This document shows positions 16,847 through 24,552 of a stretch of DNA of 64,000 nucleotides, in pieces. How positions within the stretch are numbered: position 1 is the stretch's first letter; every line of letters starts with the position of its first letter. Source of the stretch: Bacteroidales bacterium UBA4070 (lineage in GTDB: Bacteria > Bacteroidota > Bacteroidia > Bacteroidales > VadinHA17); the NCBI GenBank assembly GCA_002383485.1, contig DFYY01000036.1, positions 1-64,000 on the forward strand, in the 5' to 3' direction. The position numbers and the translations under genes are program-made. The notes beneath the pieces were generated by a model. The model was given only the letters and a program-made list of their open reading frames with translations, was not told the origin of the DNA and searched no databases.

Positions 16847-17252
16847 AAAAGAACGGTAGAATGTGGGCCCCGCCCACCCTCTCCACCTCACGGGCGCTGC
16901 GTGTCACCCCGCCGTCCCATATCACCTGGCTGAGATCCGCCGTTACCCTGTACTGCTCATGCGGGATTGAGGGGAGAGAGCCGGCAGGTATTGGCATGGA
17001 CCCCGGTAAATCAGACATGTCCACCACGTCAGACTGGTAATTAAACGAGCCCCCAAGATCAAGCGTTGGCAGCCATGCCGATGCAAGGTTCATGTCGCGC
17101 AGAAGTGTCATGCCGGCGTGGATCTCCCCTTCACCTGAGAGGGGAGATGCCACCGCAGCCGAGTCATAGCACTGCCGGAGAGTCACTGTCCGCTGCGCTG
17201 CAAGCGATAATGCCGGCAGCAGAAGCATCGTCAACAGAGTAATCCTCTTCAT
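16806..17252 (-). pseudogene. Truncated TolC-family outer-membrane efflux protein
   Basis: The reading frame gives a signal peptide (residues 1-19, ending LSLAAQ). Then comes the beginning of a TolC-type protein: VTLRQCYDSAA, ASAWLPTLDLGGSFNYQSD (about 57-75) and VSQVIWDGG-like 'LSQVIWDGGVTRSARE' near 108-123. These proteins normally have about 430-480 residues. Here homology ends near residue 128, the last twenty residues are read from the 47-bp repeats, and the frame stops at 148. The start codon overlaps the tetR stop (ATGA), so it is the first gene of a former tetR-tolC-hlyD-ABC/RND type efflux operon. The rest appears to have been deleted at the repeats. Confidence 0.75.
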
Positions 17253-17884
17253 TTCTTACGGTGTTTGAGGGCACTGAAAATAAAATCGGCGGCAAATCCC
17301 TTCCTCTCCTCCATGAAGGCGTTGAATTTCCTGTTATCATGCATCTGCGGCATCATCACGGCAATCATCTCCCTGGCGGCAAACGGGAAGATGGACATTG
17401 ATATGATGGTGATCATCAGTTGAGGCATGTCACTCTTCCTGATGCCATAACCTTTAAGCTCCTTTGCATGCTTTTCGTAGATCAGGTCACGCAGCCCGCC
17501 GTAGTTGAGTCTTTCCCTGACACCATCATTGACCGCCGGATTGACTGACATCTCATTGAGAAGGAACATGGGAAGGTTGGGATTCTTGATGAGGAAATCA
17601 ATATGCTGATCGAGAAACAGTTTTATTTTCTCCCTGAAGGAGAGATCTGCCTGAAAAATTGCTGTAATCTTTTCAAACATCTTCCTGAGAAGCACCTGGA
17701 ATACGGCCATGAAAAGCTGGTCCTTGGTACGGAAATAATAGTGCAGTAGCGCCTTGTTTATGCCCGCCCTGTCTGCGATCTCCTGCATCCTGGCTCCCGC
17801 AAAGCCCTTCTCTTCAAAAACCTGTGTTGCGGCTTTAAATATCTTATCCCTTGTATGGCTGTTATTTACGCTGGCTTTTACCAT
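17249..17884 (-). CDS. TetR/AcrR family transcriptional regulator
   Basis: A 211-residue regulator. The N-terminal helix-turn-helix (about residues 10-55) reads TRDKIFKAATQVFEEKGFAGARMQEIADRAGI, followed by the hallmark KALLHYYFRTKDQLFMAVF. The rest is an all-helical ligand-binding and dimerisation domain of normal length. Such genes head efflux operons in Bacteroidota, and the overlapping tolC gene downstream fits, although that gene is truncated. Upstream at 17891-17902 a small dyad (AACTA-tt-TAGTT) could be part of its operator; that is a weak guess. Confidence 0.92.
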   Translation of the reverse strand: MVKASVNNSHTRDKIFKAATQVFEEKGFAGARMQEIADRAGINKALLHYYFRTKDQLFMAVFQVLLRKMFEKITAIFQADLSFREKIKLFLDQHIDFLIKNPNLPMFLLNEMSVNPAVNDGVRERLNYGGLRDLIYEKHAKELKGYGIRKSDMPQLMITIISMSIFPFAAREMIAVMMPQMHDNRKFNAFMEERKGFAADFIFSALKHRKK

Positions 17885-17992
17885 TGAATTAACTATTTAG
17901 TTTAACCATTCAGATTAACCAACTGGTCAAAATTAAAAAACAATAATAAAATTCGCAAGAATTCAGGCAAATTTTTTAATAATAATGATTAA

Positions 17993-18145
17993 GTGATTGA
18001 CCTGATTGACACTGAGGAAAAAATAGAAGGCTTTTACTCGATTATCGGTCCGGAACTGGAGGCTCTGCCCAAAGGCTGCCTCGTCACAATTACTCCTGCT
18101 GAGATAAGAATCCACAAGCACGGCATCAAAAGAGATACAGACTGA
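17993..18145 (+). pseudogene. C-terminal remnant of a DUF190 protein
   Basis: A reading frame of 50 codons from a GTG directly after an in-frame stop encodes VIDLIDTEEKIEGFYSII (first residues), then LPKGCLVTITPAEIRIHKHG. This matches the usual end of DUF190 proteins, which normally have about 100-115 residues and often accompany the fluoride exporter CrcB. The N-terminal half (with the RLRIYIGE-type strand) is missing and no crcB is nearby. I read it as a decayed gene; a short functional homologue is possible. Confidence 0.5.
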
Positions 18146-18283
18146 CATGAGGTGCAGTCCGGGATATTCCTGGCCGCCCTCAGGTTACGTGCCTGAGATC
18201 CGTATATCACATCTTGACACGGATATACAGGTTCCGGCATCAGTAAACAGGCATAAATTTTACTTGCAGGTTTAATCCTGTTT

Positions 18284-18297
18284 GCATAAATTTATGC
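18284..18297. promoter_or_regulatory. Perfect 14-bp palindrome GCATAAATTTATGC
   Basis: It lies 40 bases before the comM start. The first ten bases (GCATAAATTT) also occur at 18251-18260, 33 bp or about three helical turns upstream. This spacing suits a dimeric DNA-binding protein; the regulator is unknown. Confidence 0.35.
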
Positions 18298-18336
18298 TGC
18301 ATTTCCTCTTTTAGTGTGCAACATATATTCTGAGTC

Positions 18337-19875
18337 ATGCTGGTCAAGACCTTCAGCGCTGCCGTCTTTGGCATAGAGGCAGTTACGGTTACGATAGAAG
18401 TTGATGTCACCCGCGGGGTACGATACATGCTTGTCGGGCTTCCCGATGCCGCTGTCAAGGAGAGCCAGCAACGCATTGAGTCGGCACTGCGTGCAGTAGG
18501 ACTCCACTGGCCGGGCAGGCAGGTGATAATCAATATGGCGCCGGCAGACATCCGCAAGGAGGGTGCCTCTTACGATCTTCCCCTGGCCATTGGCATACTC
18601 GTCGCATCAGGGATGATCAGCGGCGCCAGGCTTGAAGGCCTGCTCCTCACCGGGGAGCTGTCACTGGACGGTACCCTGAGGCCTGTCCGCGGTGTGCTTC
18701 CCATGGCGCTGCAGGCACGTGATGCCGGTTTCCGGGGAATGATAGTGCCGGCATTAAACGCCCCTGAGGCTGCAGTAGTTGAAGGTTTGGATGTATTCGG
18801 TGTCAATAGCCTTACGGAGGTACTGGCTTTCCTCAGCGGGGAGTCATCACCCGGGCCTCTCAGGATTGACCTGAACGCCCTCTTCAATCGTGAGGGCAAT
18901 ATCTATGATGCAGATTTCTCCGATGTCAGGGGACAGGAAAATGTAAGGCGTGCATTGGAGGTAGCCGTGGCTGGTTCGCATAATGCCGTTCTTCTTGGCC
19001 CTCCTGGTTCCGGAAAGACTATGATGGCTCGCCGCCTGACCGGGATACTGCCCCCTCTTTCCCTGGAGGAGGCGCTGGAGACTACCAAGATTCATTCTGT
19101 GGCAGGCAAGATGGATAACCGCCTGCCGCTGATGACCCGCCGTCCATTCCGCAGTCCTCATCACACAAGTTCAGATATCGCCCTCATCGGTGGCGGTTCC
19201 GTGCCGCAGCCGGGGGAGATAAGCCTGGCACACAATGGCATACTCTTTCTCGACGAGTTGCCCGAATTCAGGCGAAACGTCCTGGAGGTACTGCGTCAGC
19301 CTCTTGAGGACAGGGTGATTACAGTTGCGAGGGCCAGGATGAGTTGTACCTTTCCTGCATCAGTCATGCTCATTGCTTCAATGAATCCCTGCCCGTGCGG
19401 GTTCTACAATCACCCTTCAAAACCCTGCACCTGCGGACCGGGAATGGTGCAGAAGTACCTTAGCCGCATATCCGGGCCGCTGCTTGACCGGATAGATATC
19501 CATATTGAAGTTGTACCGGTGGATTATGGGAACCTGGCCGGAGCAGCCCCGGCCGAGAACTCGGAAAGTATCCGGCGGCGGGTTGTGAAGGCCAGGGATA
19601 TACAGTCTGCCCGCTTTGCCGGTGATGATGGCATTCATTGCAATGCACAGATGACCCCGTCCATGATCCGTCGTCACTGTCATCTAGACGATACCGGGGA
19701 AAGACTGCTGAGAGCTGCCATGGAAAGAAGAGGACTGTCAGCCCGCGCATGGGACCGTATCCTGAAAGTGGCGCGAACTATAGCAGATCTCGACAGCTCG
19801 GAGAACATTCGTCCCGAACACCTCTCGGAGGCAATTAACTACCGCAACCTGGACAGGGAGGGTTGGGCAGGATAA
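18337..19875 (+). CDS. comM: ComM/YifB family Mg-chelatase-like AAA+ ATPase
   Basis: A 512-residue AAA+ protein. The N-terminal ChlI-like domain is at about residues 20-145 (VGLPDAAVKESQQRI, INMAPADIRKEG). The ATPase core carries Walker A GPPGSGKTM (about 222-230), RRPFRSPHHTSSD, and Walker B GILFLDELPEF. A cysteine cluster, NPCPCGF and CTCG, binds zinc, and a C-terminal Mg_chelatase_C domain follows (about 410-505). Family knowledge: ComM is a hexameric helicase that drives branch migration during natural transformation. Length is full. The start is a plain ATG 26 codons before the first conserved strand. Confidence 0.93.
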   Translation: MLVKTFSAAVFGIEAVTVTIEVDVTRGVRYMLVGLPDAAVKESQQRIESALRAVGLHWPGRQVIINMAPADIRKEGASYDLPLAIGILVASGMISGARLEGLLLTGELSLDGTLRPVRGVLPMALQARDAGFRGMIVPALNAPEAAVVEGLDVFGVNSLTEVLAFLSGESSPGPLRIDLNALFNREGNIYDADFSDVRGQENVRRALEVAVAGSHNAVLLGPPGSGKTMMARRLTGILPPLSLEEALETTKIHSVAGKMDNRLPLMTRRPFRSPHHTSSDIALIGGGSVPQPGEISLAHNGILFLDELPEFRRNVLEVLRQPLEDRVITVARARMSCTFPASVMLIASMNPCPCGFYNHPSKPCTCGPGMVQKYLSRISGPLLDRIDIHIEVVPVDYGNLAGAAPAENSESIRRRVVKARDIQSARFAGDDGIHCNAQMTPSMIRRHCHLDDTGERLLRAAMERRGLSARAWDRILKVARTIADLDSSENIRPEHLSEAINYRNLDREGWAG

Positions 19876-19957
19876 AAAAAACCTCATATCTAGCTTAGCA
19901 TGTTTCTTTTTGCTTATTTTGCTTCCGGGAAGGTATTATCTTATTTCGTCGGAATGT

Positions 19958-21094
19958 ATGGAACTGATCAATAAATTAAGGCAGAAGCTCTCGGATGAAC
20001 ATCTGATGTTCGCTTATCGCGGCGAGGTAACCGGAGACAACTCTGTCGGTCTCCTGACACTGCTTGAGCGCGAGATGGAGTTTTCCGATTTCAGCCTTCT
20101 CGGACGCAAGCGCCTCTTCATGTTCGTGCTGGAAAACCTGCAGAACATCACCAGGCACGGTGTTGCCAACAGCGAGGAGATGACATCGCTCGTGGTCTAT
20201 CACAAGACGGCTGACGGCTATACCGTCAGTACTGGCAATGCCTTGAAAAAGACTGAGGTAAAGGGCCTGAGAAGTAACCTTGAGAAAATCAACAGCCTTG
20301 ATCCTGACAAGATCCGCGAGGTCTACAGGACCATGCTGCAGGATACGAAGATAGGCAGGAAAGGCGGGGCAGGGCTTGGTCTGATGGAGATGGCCAGAAA
20401 GACAGGCAACAAGCTTGATTTTGAGTTTCTCCCGATAGACGACAAGTACTCTTACTTCATACTCAGCAAGACTGTTGATGCGGGAGGCAAAGGCATCAGC
20501 GAAGAGGGCAGCTCAGCCGTGGCATTTGATACACAGAAGGTTGCACACCTCGAGAAGATGATGAAATCAAACAGCATCTTCTTCCTCTGGGCCGGCCCGA
20601 TGACCCATGCCATCAGCAAGGAACTGCTGAACTTCAGCGAGACCACAATGAGGGAGGCCGACCTGGAGCAGAACCTTCACAAGCGCGTCTTTGCAACCCT
20701 CATAGAGTTGCTGCAGAACGTTGCACAGCACAGCCCGGGTTACGATGCAGAGAAAAAATACGGCATTCCGCTGGCCATGATAAGGAAGACGGCTGCATCA
20801 TTTATCATAACCTCCGGGAACCTTATCCGAAGAAGCGATTCAGAGCACCTCACCCAGAAGCTGGATATGGTCAACCGTTATGATGAGGAGGGACTCAAGA
20901 AGCTGCTGAAGGTAGCTCTGATGGGACAGGACATGTCGAAGATATCAACCGGATACATGGGACTTCTGGAGATGGCACGCAGGTCAGGCAGCAGGCTCAC
21001 CTATACGTTTGACGATGTCAATGACCAGTATTGCTATTATACTGTTACGGTCAGGGTGAGGGCAAAAGTGTACAAGCCTCATCAGGCTAAGTAG
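19958..21094 (+). CDS. Tandem SiaB-type (DUF6272) histidine-kinase-like protein
   Basis: A 378-residue protein made of two SiaB-like domains, about residues 1-175 and 200-370. SiaB is a GHKL-fold protein kinase that phosphorylates SiaC. Repeat 1 has the N-box FVLENLQNITRHG (57-69) and the glycine lid KGGAGLGLMEMAR (135-147). Repeat 2 has TLIELLQNVAQHS (247-259) and STGYMGLLEMAR (330-341), which lacks two of the lid glycines. Single-domain SiaB proteins have about 180 residues, so this is a fused duplication in which the second copy may not bind ATP well. I start at ATG 19958, giving MELINKLRQKL as in the family. The siaC gene lies 3.4 kb away on the other strand. Confidence 0.82.
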   Translation: MELINKLRQKLSDEHLMFAYRGEVTGDNSVGLLTLLEREMEFSDFSLLGRKRLFMFVLENLQNITRHGVANSEEMTSLVVYHKTADGYTVSTGNALKKTEVKGLRSNLEKINSLDPDKIREVYRTMLQDTKIGRKGGAGLGLMEMARKTGNKLDFEFLPIDDKYSYFILSKTVDAGGKGISEEGSSAVAFDTQKVAHLEKMMKSNSIFFLWAGPMTHAISKELLNFSETTMREADLEQNLHKRVFATLIELLQNVAQHSPGYDAEKKYGIPLAMIRKTAASFIITSGNLIRRSDSEHLTQKLDMVNRYDEEGLKKLLKVALMGQDMSKISTGYMGLLEMARRSGSRLTYTFDDVNDQYCYYTVTVRVRAKVYKPHQAK

Positions 21095-21155
21095 ATTCAG
21101 TTCCGGCAGGGAAGAGGGCGCCGGCAAACCTTACCGGGAAAAGTAGACTCTGTAA

Positions 21156-21905
21156 TCAGAACTCTTCGCAGATCAGCGAGAGATCACTTCCATCAAAGAC
21201 TGCATAACTTGTGCGGCAGCTGAACCAGTCGCCCAGAATTATCATCCTTCTGCCTGCCTCATCAAATGTAAGGGGCAGATGCCTGTGACCGTAGATGTAA
21301 TATCTGGCCCGGCAGCCTCCGGCAGCTATCTGCCGTGTATGCCTTATCAGGTCTTCCCTCTCTTCTCCCATGAATGGCAGTGAGACATGTTTTGCCAGCC
21401 GGCTGTTTTTTGACCATGCATGTCCTATTGCCACACCCCATCGGGGATGGAGTGCCGAGAAGAGTGTTCTGGCTATCCTGTTGCGGAAGAGGGCAAAAAG
21501 AATCCTGCCACCGGCACTCCTGCTGCCCAGTCCTTCGCCATGCGCAAGGTAAAATATCTCTCCGCCGATCTCTGTCACCAGTGGTTCATAATGAACGGTG
21601 ACTCCGCACTCTTCTGCCAGGTAACCCTTCATCCACATGTCATGGTTGCCTGGAAAGATATGCACTGCGATGCCCCTGTCAGTCAGGGCAGACAGTCTGC
21701 CGAGAAACCTGGTGAACCCTTTTGGAATCACCTTCCTGTATTCCCACCAGAAGTCGAAGACATCGCCAAGCAGCCAGACAGATTCCGCATCAGCCGAGAT
21801 CCTGTCGAGCCACTCAATAGCGCGCTGTTCGCGCTCACGGGGATCGGTCCCGGCAGCAAGTCCAAGGTGAAAGTCGGACGCAAAATATGACTTACGGACT
21901 TCCAA
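21156..21905 (-). CDS. lpxH: UDP-2,3-diacylglucosamine diphosphatase LpxH
   Basis: Removes UMP from UDP-2,3-diacylglucosamine to give lipid X in lipid A synthesis at the inner membrane. The 249-residue calcineurin-like phosphoesterase has all metal motifs in order: FASDFHLG (residues 9-16), LLGDVFDFW, FPGNHDMW, and the C-terminal GHRHLP. Length and the LAHGEGLG motif are typical of Bacteroidota LpxH. The stop codon lies 61 bases from the SiaB stop (convergent). The upstream lipoprotein gene ends eight bases before its start, so it may be cotranscribed with the two TlpA-like genes. Confidence 0.88.
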   Translation of the reverse strand: MEVRKSYFASDFHLGLAAGTDPREREQRAIEWLDRISADAESVWLLGDVFDFWWEYRKVIPKGFTRFLGRLSALTDRGIAVHIFPGNHDMWMKGYLAEECGVTVHYEPLVTEIGGEIFYLAHGEGLGSRSAGGRILFALFRNRIARTLFSALHPRWGVAIGHAWSKNSRLAKHVSLPFMGEEREDLIRHTRQIAAGGCRARYYIYGHRHLPLTFDEAGRRMIILGDWFSCRTSYAVFDGSDLSLICEEF

Positions 21906-21913
21906 AGTCTCTT

Positions 21914-23068
21914 CTATTTATTGAAGAGCTGATCCATCCTGATGCTCAGGTTGCGCCCCGTAAGGTTGGTATTGATGATGTTACCCTCCGGGTCATACAG
22001 TAGGCTGGATGGCAGCCTTGTGATATTCATCAGCCTCGAATAGACCGGATTCTCCGGATCCTGTTCCCTGACACTGATCCATGGTATCTCCTCGAAGCGC
22101 ACGATATTCTTCCATCGTTCCTCATCCGGGTCCAGACTTACCTGAAATATCTCCAGGCCCTTGCGGTGGTAAGCTTCATAAATCGTTTTCAGCAGAGCAA
22201 GCTCGTTCATGCATTCCTGCTCCGTGGTACTCCAGAATGAGACAAGCACGTACTTGCCCTTCATGGCGGTTACACTCTGCATTATGCCGTTAACGTCAGG
22301 CAGTTCCGGTGCAAGCCTGGTCTCAGGCAACTGTGAGGCGAGGCTTGCCACACGGTCAATATACATTCTGTTGAGCTCGGTGGTAACGTTCTCCTTCAGT
22401 GCACGTACATGGCGTGATACAGGATATTTGACCGATAGTGAGTCTGAGACAATCTTCAGGTATTGCAGGTCACGAGGCTGGTAGAGTACATATGTGTTCT
22501 CATCAAGACGCTGGTAAAGAGCCTGGATGGCCGACATAGAGCTCATATTTTCAAGTATGAACTTAATGTTGAACATGCGCTGTACATCCACAATATTAAC
22601 GAAAGCCTGTTCAAGTTCCGGTCCCCTCACTGCCAGTTCCTCATCAGACAGTTCTGAATAGATATCCCTGACAGAGTCGAGCCTGGTCTTGGTCACCAGC
22701 AGCTGACGATCGAGGAGCCTGATGTCTTCTGATCCGGGTGAACCCTGCAGAGTATAATTCATTGCCAGGGGAGATTTCCCGAATTCAATAGAAATATTTT
22801 CCCCGGGCATCACAAGCAGCCCCACGAATTCACTGTTTGCAAATCTCACCTGGTAGAACTCCGGACCGGTAACTTCAGCCGTGAATTTAAACTTTCCCTT
22901 TTTTATCACTGCCGAATCCACCATTGTTGCCCGTTCCACCTCCGACCGGTCCAGGTAGACGGTGCCTTCCATCGGTTCATTGAATGTGCCTCTGATCGTG
23001 ATTTTGTTTTCGCTGTTGCAACCCGCAAGCACTGCTGCGGCTATGAGCACTGGTGCAAACCTCTTCAT
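21914..23068 (-). CDS. DUF4369/TlpA-like lipoprotein lacking one active-site cysteine
   Basis: A 384-residue lipoprotein: signal 1-16 with lipobox LAGC (Cys17), a DUF4369-like beta domain (about 23-108), a helical linker and a thioredoxin-fold domain (about 250-384). The active-site stretch reads FWSTTEQEC (278-286) where the paralogue upstream has FWAAWCPPC, so the first cysteine of the redox pair is a glutamate and only C286 remains. It cannot act as a normal dithiol reductase; a monothiol, chaperone-like or binding role is possible. I start at 23068, where a clean lipoprotein signal begins, rather than at the in-frame ATG inside the upstream gene. Confidence 0.85.
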   Translation of the reverse strand: MKRFAPVLIAAAVLAGCNSENKITIRGTFNEPMEGTVYLDRSEVERATMVDSAVIKKGKFKFTAEVTGPEFYQVRFANSEFVGLLVMPGENISIEFGKSPLAMNYTLQGSPGSEDIRLLDRQLLVTKTRLDSVRDIYSELSDEELAVRGPELEQAFVNIVDVQRMFNIKFILENMSSMSAIQALYQRLDENTYVLYQPRDLQYLKIVSDSLSVKYPVSRHVRALKENVTTELNRMYIDRVASLASQLPETRLAPELPDVNGIMQSVTAMKGKYVLVSFWSTTEQECMNELALLKTIYEAYHRKGLEIFQVSLDPDEERWKNIVRFEEIPWISVREQDPENPVYSRLMNITRLPSSLLYDPEGNIINTNLTGRNLSIRMDQLFNK

Positions 23069-23114
23069 TCCTTTTGTGTGTTTCAGATACAAATAAACTA
23101 AAAAACGTGACAGG

Positions 23115-24287
23115 CTACTGTCCTCCCAGCACTTCCTCCAGTTTTTTACGCAGGTCGTCACCTCTCAGGTTGACAGCTATAACCCTTCCTTCGCGGTCTA
23201 TGAGGAAGCTGGCAGGGATTTCTGAGAGCCCGAACTGTTTTACAACCTCTGAGTCACGGTAGCGGAGATCGCTGACATGCTTCCACCGTCCAAGCCTGTC
23301 TTTGCGTATCGCCTCGGTCCACTCTTCCTTTCTGAGATCGAGCGAAACCTGGAATATATCGAAGCCCAGCCAGTGGTACATGTCGTACATTTTTACCAGG
23401 TTGGGATTCTCCTCACGGCATGGGGGGCACCATGCTGCCCAGAAATCGACCAGCACAACCTTTCCCCTCATTGACGATAAGCGCAGTGTGTCTCCGTCAG
23501 GACCGGGAAGGACAATGTCATGAAGAATCTCTCCAGGTACGGGTGTTACGCCGTCACGTTTGCCTACGGTTACGCTCTTGCGAAGCCCGGCAACAAATGC
23601 ATGCAGGTCAAGCACCAGGTCTGATTCCGGGTAAAGGGCATAGAGGGCTGAATCTACCTTATAGAACAGCTCCGGATTCTTTGCCGGTTCAATGAGCTGC
23701 AGGCCCGGAACAAGGTGCTGGTTTAAAAGGTATATCGCTACCATGGAGGCCTTGTTCTCCTCTATCATGTTAATTGATTTTTCACGGAAGGCAGTGACGA
23801 TCTCAGCCGCTTTTCTGTCCAGACTGTCCATCAGCAACGGGAGCCGGGGGCTGTCAATACTGTCATTATATGTATCAGTCAGCTCCTGCAGCCTGGCTTT
23901 TACTTTCTCCTGTTCTTCCCGGAATTTCATGATAACGGCCGTGGCTTCCGAACCCTTCAGTTCTTTCGGAGCTGCCAGGGAATTGCGGACAGCATTGATT
24001 TCCAGCTTTTCGCCGGGTGAAACGAGCAGCGTAAGATAGTCGTTATCATCTATGCTGAGCATATAAAATGAGGGCCATTCCGTTTCAGCCCTGAAACTGA
24101 ACCTGCCATCCTTCCCCGGCATTACTGAGTCTACCGGTTCAAGCAAACCTGGTTTCACCTCCCTGAGAAGAAGGTAATCTCTCTCTCCGGCACCCTCGAT
24201 TGTTCCGCTGATACTGAAATTTCCGTTCCTGCAGCCGGCAGCAAGGATCAGCACTGCAACCAGAACAGGAATCATTCGTCTTCCCAT
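23115..24287 (-). CDS. DUF4369/TlpA-like thiol-disulfide oxidoreductase lipoprotein
   Basis: A 390-residue lipoprotein with signal 1-18 ending LAAGC. An N-terminal DUF4369-type domain (about 24-115) and a coiled helical middle (about 120-230, many Glu/Lys/Arg) are followed by a TlpA/ResA-like thioredoxin domain with the intact active site VDFWAAWCPPCREE. Later come IPASFLIDREGRVIAVN (cis-proline strand). It should reduce or isomerise disulfides on the periplasmic side. It is 46 bases upstream of a paralogue that has lost a cysteine. Two ATGs (24287 and 24275) could serve as start; both keep the signal. Confidence 0.88.
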   Translation of the reverse strand: MGRRMIPVLVAVLILAAGCRNGNFSISGTIEGAGERDYLLLREVKPGLLEPVDSVMPGKDGRFSFRAETEWPSFYMLSIDDNDYLTLLVSPGEKLEINAVRNSLAAPKELKGSEATAVIMKFREEQEKVKARLQELTDTYNDSIDSPRLPLLMDSLDRKAAEIVTAFREKSINMIEENKASMVAIYLLNQHLVPGLQLIEPAKNPELFYKVDSALYALYPESDLVLDLHAFVAGLRKSVTVGKRDGVTPVPGEILHDIVLPGPDGDTLRLSSMRGKVVLVDFWAAWCPPCREENPNLVKMYDMYHWLGFDIFQVSLDLRKEEWTEAIRKDRLGRWKHVSDLRYRDSEVVKQFGLSEIPASFLIDREGRVIAVNLRGDDLRKKLEEVLGGQ

Positions 24288-24552
24288 ATTGTCAAATATT
24301 AAATAAAACATTTTTTGTTTCTTTAGCGTAAAATTTCCTTTCATTCTGCCCGAACTTTTTAAACTCGCACTGGTTCTCTTTATGGAGTGCAAAGATATCT
24401 ATTTTTCAGAGCCTTCGAGAGCTGGTGCCTGCCGCTACGGAAGATAAAAAATCTGATTTTTTTGCTTTTCTTTGCAGGTGAAATGATTTGTTATTAAATT
24501 AATAGAGTTATTTTCTTGTTTTTTTTAGCATCAAAACGGAACTCCTGAAATT

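Larger units (their letters stand above)
17885..18336. other. 452-base gap with a gene remnant and possible operators
   Basis: No full-length gene is present. The first 110 bases are AT-rich. A DUF190-like remnant sits at 17993-18145. Then come a small hairpin (CTCAGG 18179-18184 with CCTGAG 18192-18197) and two copies of GCATAAATTT (18251 and 18284), the second forming a perfect 14-bp palindrome ahead of comM. Confidence 0.5.
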
